This document shows positions 20,540 to 34,340 of a stretch of 64,000 bases of DNA, one piece after another. Position 1 is the stretch's first letter. The number at the start of each line of letters is the position of its first letter. The translations under genes and the position numbers were made by a program. The notes beneath the pieces are model-generated. The model searched no databases and was not told the DNA's origin. It worked only from the letters and a program-made list of their open reading frames with translations. Source of the DNA: Lutraria lutraria (Eukaryota; Mollusca; Bivalvia; Venerida; Mactridae); contig OZ026848.1 of assembly GCA_964023205.1 (NCBI GenBank), forward strand, positions 32,041,912-32,105,911. The letters run 5' to 3'.

Positions 20540-22480
20540 TGCGCATAGATTTATTTGGTTTATTTAGCCATCTAAGAGTAGCTTTGGTTTACAGACGGAC
20601 GTTAAATCGGGCTTAACTATGCGAAAATTTAAATCAAAATATACAGACCTGAATAAGACCGAGCACAACTGACACTCCTGATTTTTAAGTTGAATCAAAT
20701 TTTAATCGCAATTAACGGTATTTAGTGATAAAGATTAAATTCATGTTATCACCTGACAAGATTACACTAAGATAGTTTTGTACTCTCTGGTGCTCGAAGA
20801 TAATCTAAGTCATTTAGTGTCAATTTTTTCCGAACCATTACCGTGAAGAATGGTTTCATAAAAGCTGATAAGCCCATCGGCTTGATGTACTTCGTGTTAA
20901 TCAGGTTCGTTCCATTTCACAGCAGCTATTGGTTAAATTCGGGCATCTTTCATTTAATGATATTCCGTGAAAAATGACGATATTATTCCTTCATTAGCGG
21001 AGATAAACATTGGAGATTTATTGCGGGCCAATATTGCACGAGTTAATGGTGGTGAAATGAATGTCGTAAAATGAATGTAAATATTGAGTAATACTGACAA
21101 CGTTGATTTAAACATTGTGTTGTTAAAACTGACCAGACAGTAATTAAGCAGTGCCGTGTCGAATTCTGACGAAGTTAAATGATATTTAAACTCAAGCCAG
21201 ATTTAGATTAGTTTTTATAACACGTCGGACATTATCTTTAATTGTCGCTCTGAAACACTGACAAGGCTATGTCGGCTTTCTGAACAAATTGTACATAATT
21301 CTCTGACGTAATATTAATTTATCATATCGTTAGCTAAAAATAATTCGTTAATAACTTGTTCTATGACGCAGCGATCAAGCAAGTCCGAGCTTCTCGCATG
21401 ATGAAATAAAAAGTCAATGCGTACGTCTTTACTCTTTTACGGAAGATCATGAAAACTGAATGTACCGTCGTGATAATTGGGAACTTAATCTATGGTTCCC
21501 GTTGATTCTGTCTGTACAAAGTGCACCGTAACATGGAACGGGAACCAGTTTAAGACGCAGATGATCGACTGCTAGAAACGTTGTCATGGGTTTTCTCGTA
21601 GCGTGTCATGAAAAGTCACCAAATAGCGAAGTATATGGCGAAAACGGTACCAACTTCCGAGTCATTACATATTGAAACAAAAATGATAATTATAATCATA
21701 CTAGTATTGGTGAAAATTAATGATTACGGAAAAGCTACGTGCTTTCTAGTATATTACGGTAGCCTTAAGTAATGTGACCTATTCAGAAAAGTACAAGAAA
21801 TATTAACTAAATGCGAACTGTAAAATATCTGGGACAATCAAAATTCTACACACCGTAACTGACTTAAATTTTAAATAAAACCGCTTCTAAGCGACATTTT
21901 TATTAACGATTGGTTCTTAATCACCAATAATTATGTAACTTAAAGACTGCCTCCAAACTATATTAACTGGTTATTGAAGTTGGCCAGTTTTATCCGTATT
22001 TATCCGTGAAGTTAAGTGATCGTGTATGTACAACATAAAATGAATAAAAACTTATAAAATTTTATTGAAATATATGAACGTCCCAAACGATTTTTCGTAA
22101 ACAATACCGCACAACGCAATACAATAATTGCAGTAAGTTACATTTTTACAGCGTCTATTGTGCTCACTGATGCAATTCATGTCCGTCAACTCTATGTTAT
22201 ATTTCATGTTTCATTCATAAAACACACGCTCCTAGAATTCTCCAAGTAGAATTAGTAAAGGGCTTTTTACACTGTTAATAAAGCCAGGCCTGTGATAAAT
22301 TCAGTACCGGAAGTTTACGCTAAGCGGTTGTTTATAACGTACATGTATATGTAAATAGTTTTACAAGGTTACATGCACAAGGCCCTGCTGAAAAAAACAC
22401 ACGTTAAAATGCGTTTCAATAGCAACCATTTTAAACACACGTATTGATTTAATCTTACATTTCCCTTATTTAAAAACATA
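20540..22480. other. Intergenic, possible regulatory DNA, no gene seen
   Basis: No coding signal. A stretch around 20.85-21.06 kb is less AT-biased and contains CCAATATTGCACGAGTTAA, echoed by CCATATTGCACGGGTAAC near 27.94 kb. This may be repeat kinship or shared binding sites; neither can be established here. Confidence 0.35.
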
Positions 22481-23148
22481 CAGTAAAACTCCTGAATACC
22501 GGACTAGTTGAAAACCGGAATTCCCTGAAAATCGGTCAATGTTTCAAGTCCCATTTTAATACGGAATTTATCAAACGTTCTCTGAAAACCGAAACTCTCT
22601 GAAATATTTTGACCCAGTCCGGGAGGTATCTGGCCCTAGTTTCACGAACAAAAATGAGTAGAAACTCAATAATGAGCTCAAGTGTTTTTTTCTGTTAAGA
22701 AATCTTGTGTCCCAGATCATAAGTGTTACCATTGGTTTCCTTATTTAGTTAAAACATGTTGAACATGTTAGCATGAAATATTTTGGGTCTGGCGGACAAA
22801 TCGAGGGTTCAACGCAAGAGTGTCGTAACTCATATTGAAATAAGAACAAGTTACGATAGTGTTGTGCTGAGCCCTCGAAATTAAGTCTCTTTTTCATTTG
22901 AGTCAAAAGACAAAACTCCAATAACAGACTCAAATCAAACTTATTAAATCATACCACGTCAAGAGATTATAAATGGGTTGAAATTGTTGGAAACTGTTCT
23001 TAGACCATGTTGGAACCTTCTTTTAATAACACATTCCTAATTACATACAATAAAACAGAGAAATGTATGTTTCAATAAATAAGTTGAGTTTGAGCAAAAA
23101 CTTAAGTTTTTTTGTGAAACTGGGACCTGAATTTCATGGGTTTTATTG
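22481..23148. mobile_element. Nested MITE-like elements
   Basis: The outer ends CAGTAAAACTCCTGAA (22481) and the complement of TTCATGGGTTTTATTG (to 23148) are imperfect inverted repeats, each bordered by TA, as in Tc1/mariner/pogo-type elements. Inside, 22632-23127 has its own inverted ends, GGCCCTAGTTTCACGAA and the complement of TTTGTGAAACTGGGACC. No transposase frame is present in either, so both are non-autonomous. Confidence 0.6.
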
Positions 23149-26100
23149 TATATCAAAAGCCAAGTTTAAACATTACCCTTTTTATCTTTGACATTCGAAT
23201 GTGTATAATATCACTTACTTGTACCCTTAGTGTTTTGTCGCTAATTACATGATACTAAGTAGTTTATCGTTAAGTATACTAGACTTGTACTACAAATAAT
23301 GGTTTGGGCAATTATGAATAAATTATCATGGAGTCCGATATATTGTCGACTAGCTACTTTCGTGAGGTAGATCACTCGTGCGAAAACGTTTCAGTATTTG
23401 TCTGTGCTATACCGACTTCCCATAGCATAGAACAGTGTAAAACAGGCTTGAATTCGGAATGAAATCAGAGATCGACTGTGGCGTGGGAAACGGATTGCTT
23501 TTTTCACGGAAAGCGGAAACAAGCAACTCAAATATTTCATTTTAATGTCACAATTATTTATCGTTCACATCGGGACCGACACAACGGAATCCTAAGAAAA
23601 CGCAAACAACCTATGTTTTTATTTTTATGATAGAAAAAGCCATGCCTCAGGGGCTGAAAGAAACATTCAGCATTTGTAACATTTCTTTGAATAAACTTTC
23701 TAGGATATTTTCTCTAGATGTATACGTACACGATGGAATAAATGACACAGCCGAGCACGTGCGTGTATTGTTACTGTATTTATGTTTAGATTAAAACTTG
23801 TGGCAATAGTTTAGGTTTTATATCAGCTTGTCTTGATAATTAACGAAAATGTAGGTTGTGTAATGTCCTTGAAGACGAGTACCTTTTTTTTTAATGACCC
23901 TTATATAATGACATTCGAAAACTGCATATAAAAATATTACTGGAAGCGTGCGAACGTCTGAAATCTTGCCATGTATACTTAAAAAAAGCTTTTGAGTTGT
24001 GAAGCAAAACACTTTAAATTAATACACTCTAAGGCAACTACAACCCCACGTTTTATGTGAAATTATAGTATTACAAGTAGTCTATACTCGCTGATCCTTT
24101 ATACTAATTATTCATTACTATTGCTGTCATTTGCCGTATGTTTAAATATATTGTACTTGCAATAACTTTTCTTGTATATAAATTATTATATTAAATACAT
24201 ATGCTATACAGTATAGTATAGGTCTTTGGTAATATCTAAACATGCATTATTGCCTGTGCCAATGATCACGTTTAAATTTGTACCTTGGATATTTGTACTA
24301 TGTACACATGGACTGTAAAATCTTTTTTATTGAAAATAATCCATTTTTGGAGATAAATGTATGTTTGCTATGACTGAACGGTAACTTGAACACAGCCAAG
24401 CAGTATATAAAGATGAAATGTTTAATCAATTACTTTATAGATTGTATCATGGTCTTAAAACCATCTTGTTAAATGTTAGACTGTACACGAAAATTTCGTC
24501 GTTGGTAATTATCGTATAATGGTTACTTTACAAGTCTAAATTTAATTAATTCCAGAATAAATCTCTGCAATTGCTACCCTGGAAGTCTAATTAAATATCT
24601 TAAAATATCATCATATTAGAATCTCATTTATATTCGCGGCTGAATTCGACTGTAATTGTGCTAAGAACATTCCTATCAATGTTGGCGCTGTAATATTGCC
24701 ATGTTTACTTTTAGGACATTTGGCGTATACGTTGGTCTGCTTTTAATTACCTATCTTAATAATGTTACATGTTTTAATCCATTTTATACTTAATATATTA
24801 GAATGAATGCTAGTTGAGTAATTAACTGGATAACTTGGGCTTTGTATAACTGGACGGCGGTGTACATTAACGAAAGCACCCCTCCCTGATATTCTGTGAG
24901 GCTTTGTTGCTCAGCGAGCGAGAGCATACTGCCTAAACAACATGAACACACCTAGAACACCGAACGTTCCGAAAATCAGGACCAACCTGGATTTCAGCTT
25001 AACCTTTCAGTAAAACTAACAAGCCGGAGACCAGATATGATATATCTGCAAAGTAACCAATAGAAATCGGGCTTACAAAGCCTAAAATTTCCCCACGTTT
25101 CGCAGCCGTTAGTCTGGGTACCGGACTACGGAGCCATTAGTATAGTAACGCAAAATATGTCTTTGAAAAACGAAAGAAAGACGTCATCAAATCAAAGCAC
25201 TGAGGGTACTGTGGTTCTAATTTGGAGTCACGGTGAAGCATACAGCGCTTGAACTCCATTGAGGTTCCATTCCTGCACAACAATGTTCTGTTCGTGTCCA
25301 CACCTCTTCTGATAAAAAGAACCAACCGAGCCGCTTTTTAAAAGCTAACCTTGTCGTATTATATATATCACACACTTGACAATTGTATAAACTACATGTA
25401 CGACCTTATTAATATGTGGCGAAAAAATCGAGTCGCGCGCTCTTTGTCTTTCACAGATTATGGAATACGCGAAACAAGGTTTTACACGGAAGAGTTCAGT
25501 CTCAAAATGGCTCCAATCTTCGTTGATTACATACCTTTGGCTGTAAAATGTATGATGTAGTCCCTGATGTCTGTATTGTGTCCTGGTAACCATTGTATCA
25601 TTATGAACGTAAAATATTTTTACTTTTAATGAATGTCGAGATCACTATTTGAGCATGGGTCGTAATAAGTTGATACTCATTTCTTTTTATTCGTTGTAAC
25701 GTATAATTTTCTGTTTCGTTCATTTAAAATAAGTAACCGCACATTACGATCTCGCAGTATTGACCGATATGAAAATCGTACATTCAAATAATATGATACC
25801 TATGTTTATTCATGTACTGCAAGTCTGTGTCAGAATAATTCTAATTATATGATATCATACATGTACTTAAATATGACTGAGCGGATATTATGTTATTCCT
25901 TTGTGACGTATGTGCGTATGAATGCGAATATGACTAAAATATTCGTTTTTGTGTTTTTTATTAAATCATGAATCGGCATTCACCATAGTGCCATTTTATT
26001 ACGTCCTTAATCGTAGGTATACAATAACTATTGTACCATTATTAGGTTTAGTTTGTTTTAAATTCAATGTTTTTATATTACATAATTTCTAAACCCAACC

Positions 26101-29100
26101 CAAAGGCAATCAAAAAAACCCCGATTAATAAAATTTCGATTCCGAGAAACATCCGTGAAGGGGTCCTTCATTTCCCGCGTAAAACTAAAACTGGGTTTGG
26201 ATTTTGTTGATTTGTAACTTTTGTATACGCATTTACTAATGTTAAATAGATAACTTTGTACATACATGTATAGTATACAAAGCTACTCTAGGCAGTAATC
26301 CAGTTACATTAAAACACTTGATCGCTTTTCATTTCACACATTTCTTCCATAAGATTGACACCTAGTTATTAAGTGTTTCTTGTATAAGCCGATATGTAAA
26401 TAACACTCACCCCTGCTGGGGCTCTCACTTCCGGTCAGCACGTGCTAAGTGTTCGGGTGTCTGGTTGACTAGATTATCTGTTTGATACTGGGGCCAGTTA
26501 AATCACCTCGTTTTATGCACACAAGATACGAAGCACTTCTGAGCTACTGTTATAATTTATCAGGATCTAGTCTTGTCAAATCAAATATTTTATTGGCGTT
26601 TATCGCCAACTAAAATATACACTTTTTATAATAATGGCGGTACAGGATTACGTTGTTAGGTATAATAAAAAAGAACATAAAAATATATATGAATGCAATG
26701 AAAAGCATGGGTAGTCGGCAAATATATGGCAAAAAATAGGAGATAAAAAAGATCCTGTAATAATTCATGTTTGTTATAAAAATACGAGTCAATAATGATG
26801 ACTACTTGTAAATCAAAATGTTAACAAAAAGATCTTCAAGTTAATTCACTTCAACAACTAGTTATGATTTTTTATGAATGATACAAACAAAATTAATGAA
26901 AAAAATAGTGTCATTAATACCTAAATTGAATCGAAGTAAAATCATTTTTTAAATCATAATGAAATAAACTACATGTATTATTGTATGTCCTATTCTTCAG
27001 GTACGTGGCAAATAAAAAGATTTCGATAAATAATTTTGTTCATAACATAGATTATATCAACATGGTATACATTAATGTGGTAAGCGACTCTGTAAGAATG
27101 GTTTGCGTTTGTTCCCGGCTCACCTATTGTAGAATGATAATATTTTCAAATGTTAAATTGGTTTAAAAAAAGGTGAAAATGATTTTCTTACAGATTCCTA
27201 TAAATATCATCCACGAATAAAGCATTGATAGATGGTTTACCATAAACGTAAAGTTACATCACATGAAAACAGTATTATGTGTTCTGTATATGTATATGTG
27301 TTCTGTTCTGTTCTTCTGTTCTGTTATAAACCATTTATCTTATTTAATGCATAACGCTTTGTGAACCATGAGGACATAATGTATTCATGTATAAATACAT
27401 TGTTTACATAATCGATCACTAATTAATCCATGATATATTATCAGGTACGTACATAGCGTTAATATACGTACCTGACAACAGTATATATAATGAGAGATAT
27501 CTTTTTTCATTATCGCGGCCGAAAATATATATTATCAAGGACTTATATACATACATACATGTATGTATATAAGTCCTTGATATTATCAATAATTTTATTT
27601 TTCTATCAAGAGTTAAACCGTTGGTATAATTGCACAATGAATTTGTCATTTCAAATGTCTGATTATTAAATGAGCTTTACTTATGCGTGTATGTCCGTGT
27701 GTGAAACGTTCTTATTGCCAATTTTGAATATAACTGGTCCATTTAATCAATCGTAATTCTTACTTTGATGTAGGCTTGTATGTCTTATTAGCTACGACTT
27801 TCTGGACCAATGATGGAACTGGTACACGAAAACGGACGTTTTTATAAGATCTTATCAGATCATAACATATCAAGTTAAAACATAGAATATTTCATTAGCG
27901 AGATTTAAATTTAAGATGAAAAGGAAGATATAATTAGTCCATATTGCACGGGTAACGCCCACTCGACGTGCACGTCGTATCATTGACATTTTTATCATGG
28001 ATTTAGAATTAAATATCCTAATGTTCTCCAGAATTTATCATTCAGTTTTCTCAGCAAGTGAGTGCAGCTTTGAGGGTCAGCAAAATGTTAATTAATAGCG
28101 AATTTGAAAAATAAGAATATTTCATTGATTTGTTTTGTCTTTTATATTATTCCGTTCTGTTCTGTGCTGATTTTCCCTGTATGGTAAGAAAATACTATTT
28201 GGGTATGTACGATATCGCAATATAAATAATAAAAAATATCAAAAATAATTAATTAATAAATAATCTTAAAATTATTTTCAATTGGTCTGTATTAAATAAA
28301 TGAACAATCGATAAAGTTTAACTGAATCTTCAGAATATTTAAAAATAAGAAACTGTTTCCGTCTAGATTATCAGCATTCAGTGATAATCGGTGTTTAATA
28401 TTTGTTTAGACATTTTTTTTAAACTTCATAAATATTTACACAAGAACACATTACGTCGTTTATTCGAAGAAGCAACTATGTAAGTAGACATTAATTGATT
28501 TGTAAACAAAATGTTGTCATCGTGAAGAGTCTGAAGTGTAATGTGTATGCGGTTGAGGGGATTATATGAGATGTATGACACTTTATACGTGTTAGATACT
28601 TCACGTGTAAAGTGACATCACATGACATCACGCGTTAATTGATGTCCGGATTACTCGCCTATATTGTTAATTGTTTATTTTCATATAGATAGTTTTGACA
28701 TTTTTTTTGTTATCTTTTTTTATATGAAATAAATAATTTTGAAAATGTTGATATAGATAAAAAATGATAAATTGGATATCAATGAATACAATTAGTGCAA
28801 ACGCAAAATATTGCATTTACGGTATATACATGTCTTTTAGGGAGATATGTCCGCGAAATAAATTATTTAATTGAAGTTAATATGTTTTTCACTTTGTAAT
28901 ATACGGCATAAAAAAATAAACCGTTCTATATAAAAATGTGTACACCGCAAAAAGAATTGATTTTAATTATTCAGTGGGGAACCATTTTACCAAACCTTTA
29001 CGTCATCTGTTTGTACATATATAATATCACATGGGTAAATTAAATCTATTTGACACCATGCGTTGTAGAAATGAATTATTTTTTTGTGCAAATGCGTATC

Positions 29101-29540
29101 TTTTAATTTTTATGCAAATTATTTGCATTGATAAACAATCATATACTACATGAAAAATGTGTATGAATGTACAAAAGTAACCCTGGGTTAAATGTTAAGA
29201 ATTAATTCTACATGAATGCTATCATATTTATCCTCACACATATATCTTCTGAAAAAAAAGCGCGCGAAAACGCATTTTTTGTAACATTAGCCATATAATC
29301 GTTGCACTTATGAAAATTTTAATTACAGAATTTTTAAGACAAGTTGAGTGTATAAGCGTATACGAAGATTTCATGAGTTTGTGCTGCATTATTTGAGTGT
29401 AAATTGAAAACAAAGCGGGGTAATTTATGGCCCTGTTTGATTCGTTCTGATCACCAATTAGATTTGCAGAAGTAGCGTTATGCCTTATCTCGCTAGAGTC
29501 TCGCGCCGAGCCAGGAAACGTAATCTGAGAATCCATTTGT
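23149..29540. other. Long intergenic stretch upstream of twist
   Basis: About 6.4 kb without a supportable gene. It is strongly AT-rich, with a GC-richer patch at about 24.84-25.34 kb, a TTCTG-type microsatellite near 27.30 kb and the palindrome at 27.53 kb. Open frames of 60-80 codons lack recognisable domains. Enhancers of twist are expected here but cannot be picked out. Confidence 0.45.
27529..27589. repeat. 50-bp perfect palindrome flanked by direct repeats
   Basis: 27533-27582 is self-complementary around CATGTATG (arms begin TATCAAGGACTTATATACAT). ATATTATCAA occurs at 27529-27538 and again at 27580-27589. Related to the 19.7-kb structure in layout and arm sequence. Confidence 0.9.
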
Positions 29541-29624
29541 CATTCACATCACGCCCCACTGCGTTGATTGACACCTCGGTAGCAGTAAACATGCGCAGAA
29601 TGCTGATGAGAGGTAACCCACTGG

Positions 29625-29672
29625 ATGTAGCTCCGCCCACTTGAATTTCGGCAATACTTTCTCATATATAAG
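29625..29672 (+). promoter_or_regulatory. Likely core promoter of twist (GC box and TATA box)
   Basis: TATATAAG at 29665-29672 stands about 365 bp upstream of the ATG, with GCTCCGCCCAC (Sp1/KLF-type box) just upstream near 29630. A second CACGCCCC box lies near 29550. Transcription would start near 29700 and leave a 5'UTR of about 340 nt with no intron needed. Confidence 0.5.
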
Positions 29673-30036
29673 AGAGAAAATGCAGCAATGATAAGAATTG
29701 TACCCAACGAAAAAACTTTCAATTCGCTGTTGTGCTGCTCGTGAAATACTTTATTTTGTTGATTCTTTACACGTGGAGGTAGCATTAGTAACAGTCGATA
29801 TTACACATGTGTGGTTTTTATTTAAATCGTCAAACTTCAATAAAAACGGTCTACGTGTAATGCGATAGTGATAACTGTATGTGAAATACGTACAAATTGA
29901 TGTACTAACTTGTCATAATTGATGACATCAGATTACAGGATATTTGAATTTTTGATATCACGTGACGTATTGAAAACGGACTATCCGGTGTTGTGTAGCT
30001 AAATTCAGTTTACGACACACTTGTCGTATATTAAGG

Positions 30037-30708
30037 ATGATACCGGATCACCATCAGATGGCTGGAAAAAAGGATTTGGACGCAAATTCTAATTTGGAGA
30101 CAACCCCGCAGTTACCACAACTGACCAAGCATCATTTTATTCATGATCACACCAATCATCAACATCTCCAACAACTGGCTTTCTCCCATCAGCATTTAGA
30201 CTTCTCTATCAAACAGGAACACCAAGATTACAGCTTGAGTGACGAGAGTGACACTCAGTCTCTCAAGGGTCGAACACAGCCAAAGAAACGTAAAATGAAC
30301 AGACGCAGTAACAGTGTAGAAAATGTCTCATCTCCTGATGGTTCGCTGGACGACTCCAGTGAAAATGGTTCTGGTAAAAAGCGCCGAAAGGGACCACAGT
30401 CAGTTGAAGATCTTCAAACACAGCGTTGTCTTGCCAACGTGCGCGAACGTCAACGTACACAGAGCCTTAACGACGCTTTTACACAGCTTAGAACGATCAT
30501 TCCAACTTTGCCTTCAGATAAACTCAGTAAAATTCAGACATTGAAATTAGCAACACGATATATTGACTTCCTATATCAAGTGTTAAGAAATGATGACATT
30601 TTAAGTGACTCGAAAATGTCCAGTTGTAATTATGTTGCTCATGAAAGACTCAGTTACGCCTTCTCAGTTTGGAGAATGGAAGGAGCTTGGTCACTTCCGT
30701 CACACTGA
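30037..30708 (+). CDS. twist: Twist bHLH transcription factor
   Basis: 223 aa in one uninterrupted exon. Twist proteins dimerise through the HLH and bind E-boxes to specify mesoderm and mesenchymal cell behaviour. Residues about 32-66 are His/Gln-rich. Two basic nuclear localisation signals are seen, PKKRKMNRR (82-90) and KKRRKG (114-119). The bHLH spans about 129-184: basic part [16 protein letters not shown], then [19 protein letters not shown] and [10 protein letters not shown]. The C-terminal Twist (WR) box at 199-219, [18 protein letters not shown], is intact, which separates it from Hand, Paraxis and Scleraxis. The product ends LPSH. Length is close to vertebrate Twist1/2. The ATG at 30037 is the first in the frame of the main ORF. 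The TGA stop overlaps a TGACGTCA motif. No frameshift or missing key residue is seen. Confidence 0.97.
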   Translation: MIPDHHQMAGKKDLDANSNLETTPQLPQLTKHHFIHDHTNHQHLQQLAFSHQHLDFSIKQEHQDYSLSDESDTQSLKGRTQPKKRKMNRRSNSVENVSSPDGSLDDSSENGSGKKRRKGPQSVEDLQTQRCLANVRERQRTQSLNDAFTQLRTIIPTLPSDKLSKIQTLKLATRYIDFLYQVLRNDDILSDSKMSSCNYVAHERLSYAFSVWRMEGAWSLPSH

Positions 30709-30752
30709 CGTCACGACGAGGGATCACGTGACACTATTTATTCATAAAATTG

Positions 30753-31320
30753 GTACGTTAAACACATGTTTGTATTTATTGTTTGTTTGTTTTTTTTCTG
30801 CAAAAAAATCTAACAATGTCAGATACAATATTAAAATAATTATTACACCGAACATTTTTAGATTAGCATTTTTCTTTAATAGTAAATAAAAAATATTATA
30901 TACAATTAATTTAACAATATAGTGAACATTATAAAAGTAATGTAATAAATAAAAAGTCGTGTTTTAGTTATCATGTTTAATAATCAAAATTTCTGAGCTT
31001 CTTATGTTACTATAAGTTTAAGTTACTATCGTGTTATTTTTTGGAAAGCTCAATATTCAATATTAGTTTTCAATACATCAATATTGTATCTTGCTGTTCT
31101 CTAACTTATAAAGATTTATTTTTTGTTGCGTCATCATCACCATCATCCTGTTATTCAGCATGATTCATCCATCATAATTATCATCATATCCGTGTTTTGT
31201 CATCTGTACAACATGTTAGCATTCTGTGTCACTATGTCTTTTTATTGCTATGTTTTTTGTTGATAAATGATAAAAATAAATGTAACTCATAAACCCCTAC
31301 TTTTGTTTATAATATTATAG
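30753..31320 (+). other. Probable 3'UTR intron of twist
   Basis: A donor GTACGT begins 44 nt after the stop codon (exon ends AAATTG at 30752). A TTTATAATATTATAG acceptor ends at 31320. Vertebrate Twist1 also carries an intron shortly after its stop codon. Two AATAAA signals inside the interval (30885-30890 and 30944-30949) would end an unspliced form instead. Confidence 0.45.
30885..30949 (+). terminator. Candidate poly(A) signals of twist
   Basis: AATAAA at 30885-30890 and at 30944-30949, about 180 and 240 bp after the stop codon. If the 3'UTR intron is used, a later AATAAA such as 31573-31578 would serve. Confidence 0.4.
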
Positions 31321-31479
31321 ATGGCTTATCGGTAGTGCTCAAGAGACTGTGGTCAGAAAAGCCCAGAAATCAGATCAGCAAGCACTCCCATATAATATTG
31401 ATGTTTATCAACTAACAAATTTGTCAAGAGTTTGATAATAATCAGCTAAGTCTTGGATTACATAACGTAGGGTTTGCGT

Positions 31480-34338
31480 TGCGCAACGTGATTTTTACAC
31501 AGCGTGATTTTTACACGCATGTTCTATACCCCGTCATCTATTAACGGCGGTATATCTTTAACTATCTTAGAAAATAAAAGGAAACGGGTCCTATCAGATG
31601 TTAGCTATCTCATTACTCTGTTATTTTGCACTGATTTAAAGATTAAAAGAAAAATTCCCATACAAATTTACGTTAATTTTCAAAGCTTTGCTTGGCTTAA
31701 GAGGTCTGCGAGAAACTTGTTAGTGGCGACTTCAGAATATCTCGTCTGCCGTATTAGCCATTTTAAAACAAACATAGCTTCTTGGTACCCTGAATATTAT
31801 GTAAAGTTTACCATTAAACTATCCTAGTTGGCGAAATACACCATTTTAGAATCAATCCGACGTCTATGATAAGCTAAAGAGAATATTTGTTAATCTTGAC
31901 GTTACTTATAATGCAAGGATACGCTGGATTAGTTCTTCATAAAACGAAATGTTTCACCTTGTTGTTTAAAACCAGGTAATTCTATTAACCCCATGGAATT
32001 CAGTGAATCTTGTGTTCTTGGTTATTGGGACTTTAAAATGTCGACTTTCTAAGACAGTAATTTGGGGCATCAATTACAGAACAAATTGATATGCACCCAG
32101 GATGAATACATAGTATTTATATATATATATCAGCACTTAATCATCTGATCCTCCAGTTCTTGTGTGAGAATATAAGATAAACTACAAATTTCACATTACA
32201 CAGTCACTTAGTATTTTAACTAAATTATATATTAATATATTTTGATCAGTTTGAAATGTCACTGTGTACTGTACAGTGGAGAGAGTCATAAGTTCTTAGA
32301 TCGTGACAAACTTTCCAGGACTGTAATCTGATCCTCGGTATCACGTGACAAAAACTATGCAGATCCTCATTAGTATTGAGACTGAAATGTAATCTCATAA
32401 TTACAAGAGATACTTTATACAAGAGAGATATTTCCTATTTCAAACCTTGAACCAGTTAATACAATGAGCGACCTTGGTCTGGTATAATTATTTTTTATTA
32501 CATTTAGGAAACTATCATATGAAATCAACGTCTTACATGTTGTACAGTACATGTTGTAAACAGCACACATTTAATATCACACCCCAATTAGCAAGAACTA
32601 TTTTAATGGAGAATTTAAAATGAATCAAATAAAACTTCAGTTCAATACAAAAGATATTTACAACATAACAATGCCTTACGTAATCAAATGACCGATCAGA
32701 GATATTTTGTATTTTCCTGATCTTGATTACGTAATGAGTCGAATGACTGGTCAAAAACTTTGTTAGCGGTGTTGTACGTAGCTAAGAGGCCAGGCTTTAT
32801 AATACATATTAATATTGAACTGATGTTACAATAGATTCAAATGCTGTCTATAGATTTGAACAATACTCGCACAACGATTCGACACACACTGATGATTATG
32901 TTTTTACGTTAGAATGTTTGTAGATACACCAACGTATGATAACGGACAGATGTCATGTACTGACTGACTGAATGAATAAATTTATCATATTTTACCAGAA
33001 ATGCTGCATTTTCTACTATACCTTAAGCAAATATATAAAATCTAATTTCGCGCAGTAAGAGACGGATTGTGGTTTAGTTGTTTAGGATTAGTTCATTCAC
33101 TTTTATCTAGACAGAAATGACATAGTCAGGTGATATTCACCCAATTTTATTGGCAATTATATCATGCAGTGTTAAAGAGCCCCTCTCTATATAAGTTGAA
33201 AGTTAAAGTCGAGTATTATATTTATAAGTTGGAACACCGCGGTTTTATAGTAAAAGGAAAGTTGAACAAGGATTATTGTATGAAGTTAGTTGAACGTACT
33301 CGAGACATGACGGTGCCGGCTAGATACCAGTATGCATATTAAACGCACGAAGATTTAAATTTAACTGCATTTTAGACTTCATTTTAACTAAACAGAATCA
33401 GTTAGTATAAACAAACGGATTATAATTAATTACACGCATGTAGTAATAATACAGAATTCTACAATATGATGATATTGTCTATTTTTGTGTATCTTTGATT
33501 AACAAGTTTTATGTCTTTTTGTTTTTATTATATAATTAAAATGACGACCGTAAAAATCGTATTTTAATACCTGATTGTTATCTATTTGAATTCAGATTAA
33601 AAAATACGACATTTTTTCTAAAAGTTTTAAAGTCTGTGCCAAAATCATACTTATGTATTTTCATATATAAGCTTATTTTTACAAAGATTTGCTATGTCAA
33701 TGCACCGGTTAATATCAACAATGTTTTGTTTTATATATGACTTCTAAATGTAACATACATGGACTGGATAATATTTTATTTCTCACAATAAACAATCTCA
33801 ACGTAAAATAATTTGGGAAAACAAATATTTTCACATGCAAAACGGTCTAAGTTTGTCTAAGACATCTTTCATTTTATCTGTTAAATAAATATTGAGTACG
33901 TACCTTTAACTGGGGGATATCTTCTCAGGGCTATTCAGTATCAACTCAGTTCTACTGACTGAGATCCGCGAGATTGGTGCCCTGCTAGGATCGAGATTTT
34001 AGAATTGGGGAACCAACAGGGGTTCTGACATAGTGTCATGTTTAATTTCGGGGTAATATACCTCGGTAAAGTCTTTACTTTGCCTTCTGAAAGAACATAA
34101 ATTATGAGAGTAATTTCAACCACTTAGTGTTTGTAACCATTTAATGGACAAACCACATGAAAGTATCATAAAAGTTAACCCTAAATATTCTATTCAGCCA
34201 ACATGGATTATACGACTTATAAACTGTACAAACTGAACTCTCGGATTTATGTCCGGCTTTTCTCTTTTTTTAGTTCTGAACATCAACGATCATCGATCAA
34301 CGAATAAATACTAAACAGATTCTAACATATTGGCTATA
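31480..34338. other. Intergenic downstream of twist, no gene seen
   Basis: AT-rich. A direct repeat GCGTGATTTTTACAC lies near 31.49-31.52 kb. Frames at 31504-31827 (107 aa) and 33130-33342 (70 aa) show no domain or splice support and are probably chance. Confidence 0.45.
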
Positions 34339-34340
34339 TA

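Noticed and set aside
25345..25593. Overlapping 82- and 69-codon frames on opposite strands
   Set aside because: No recognisable motif on either strand and no promoter or splice support.
30263..30889. Frames overlapping twist in other phases
   Set aside because: They are shadows of the twist coding region; they lack conserved motifs.
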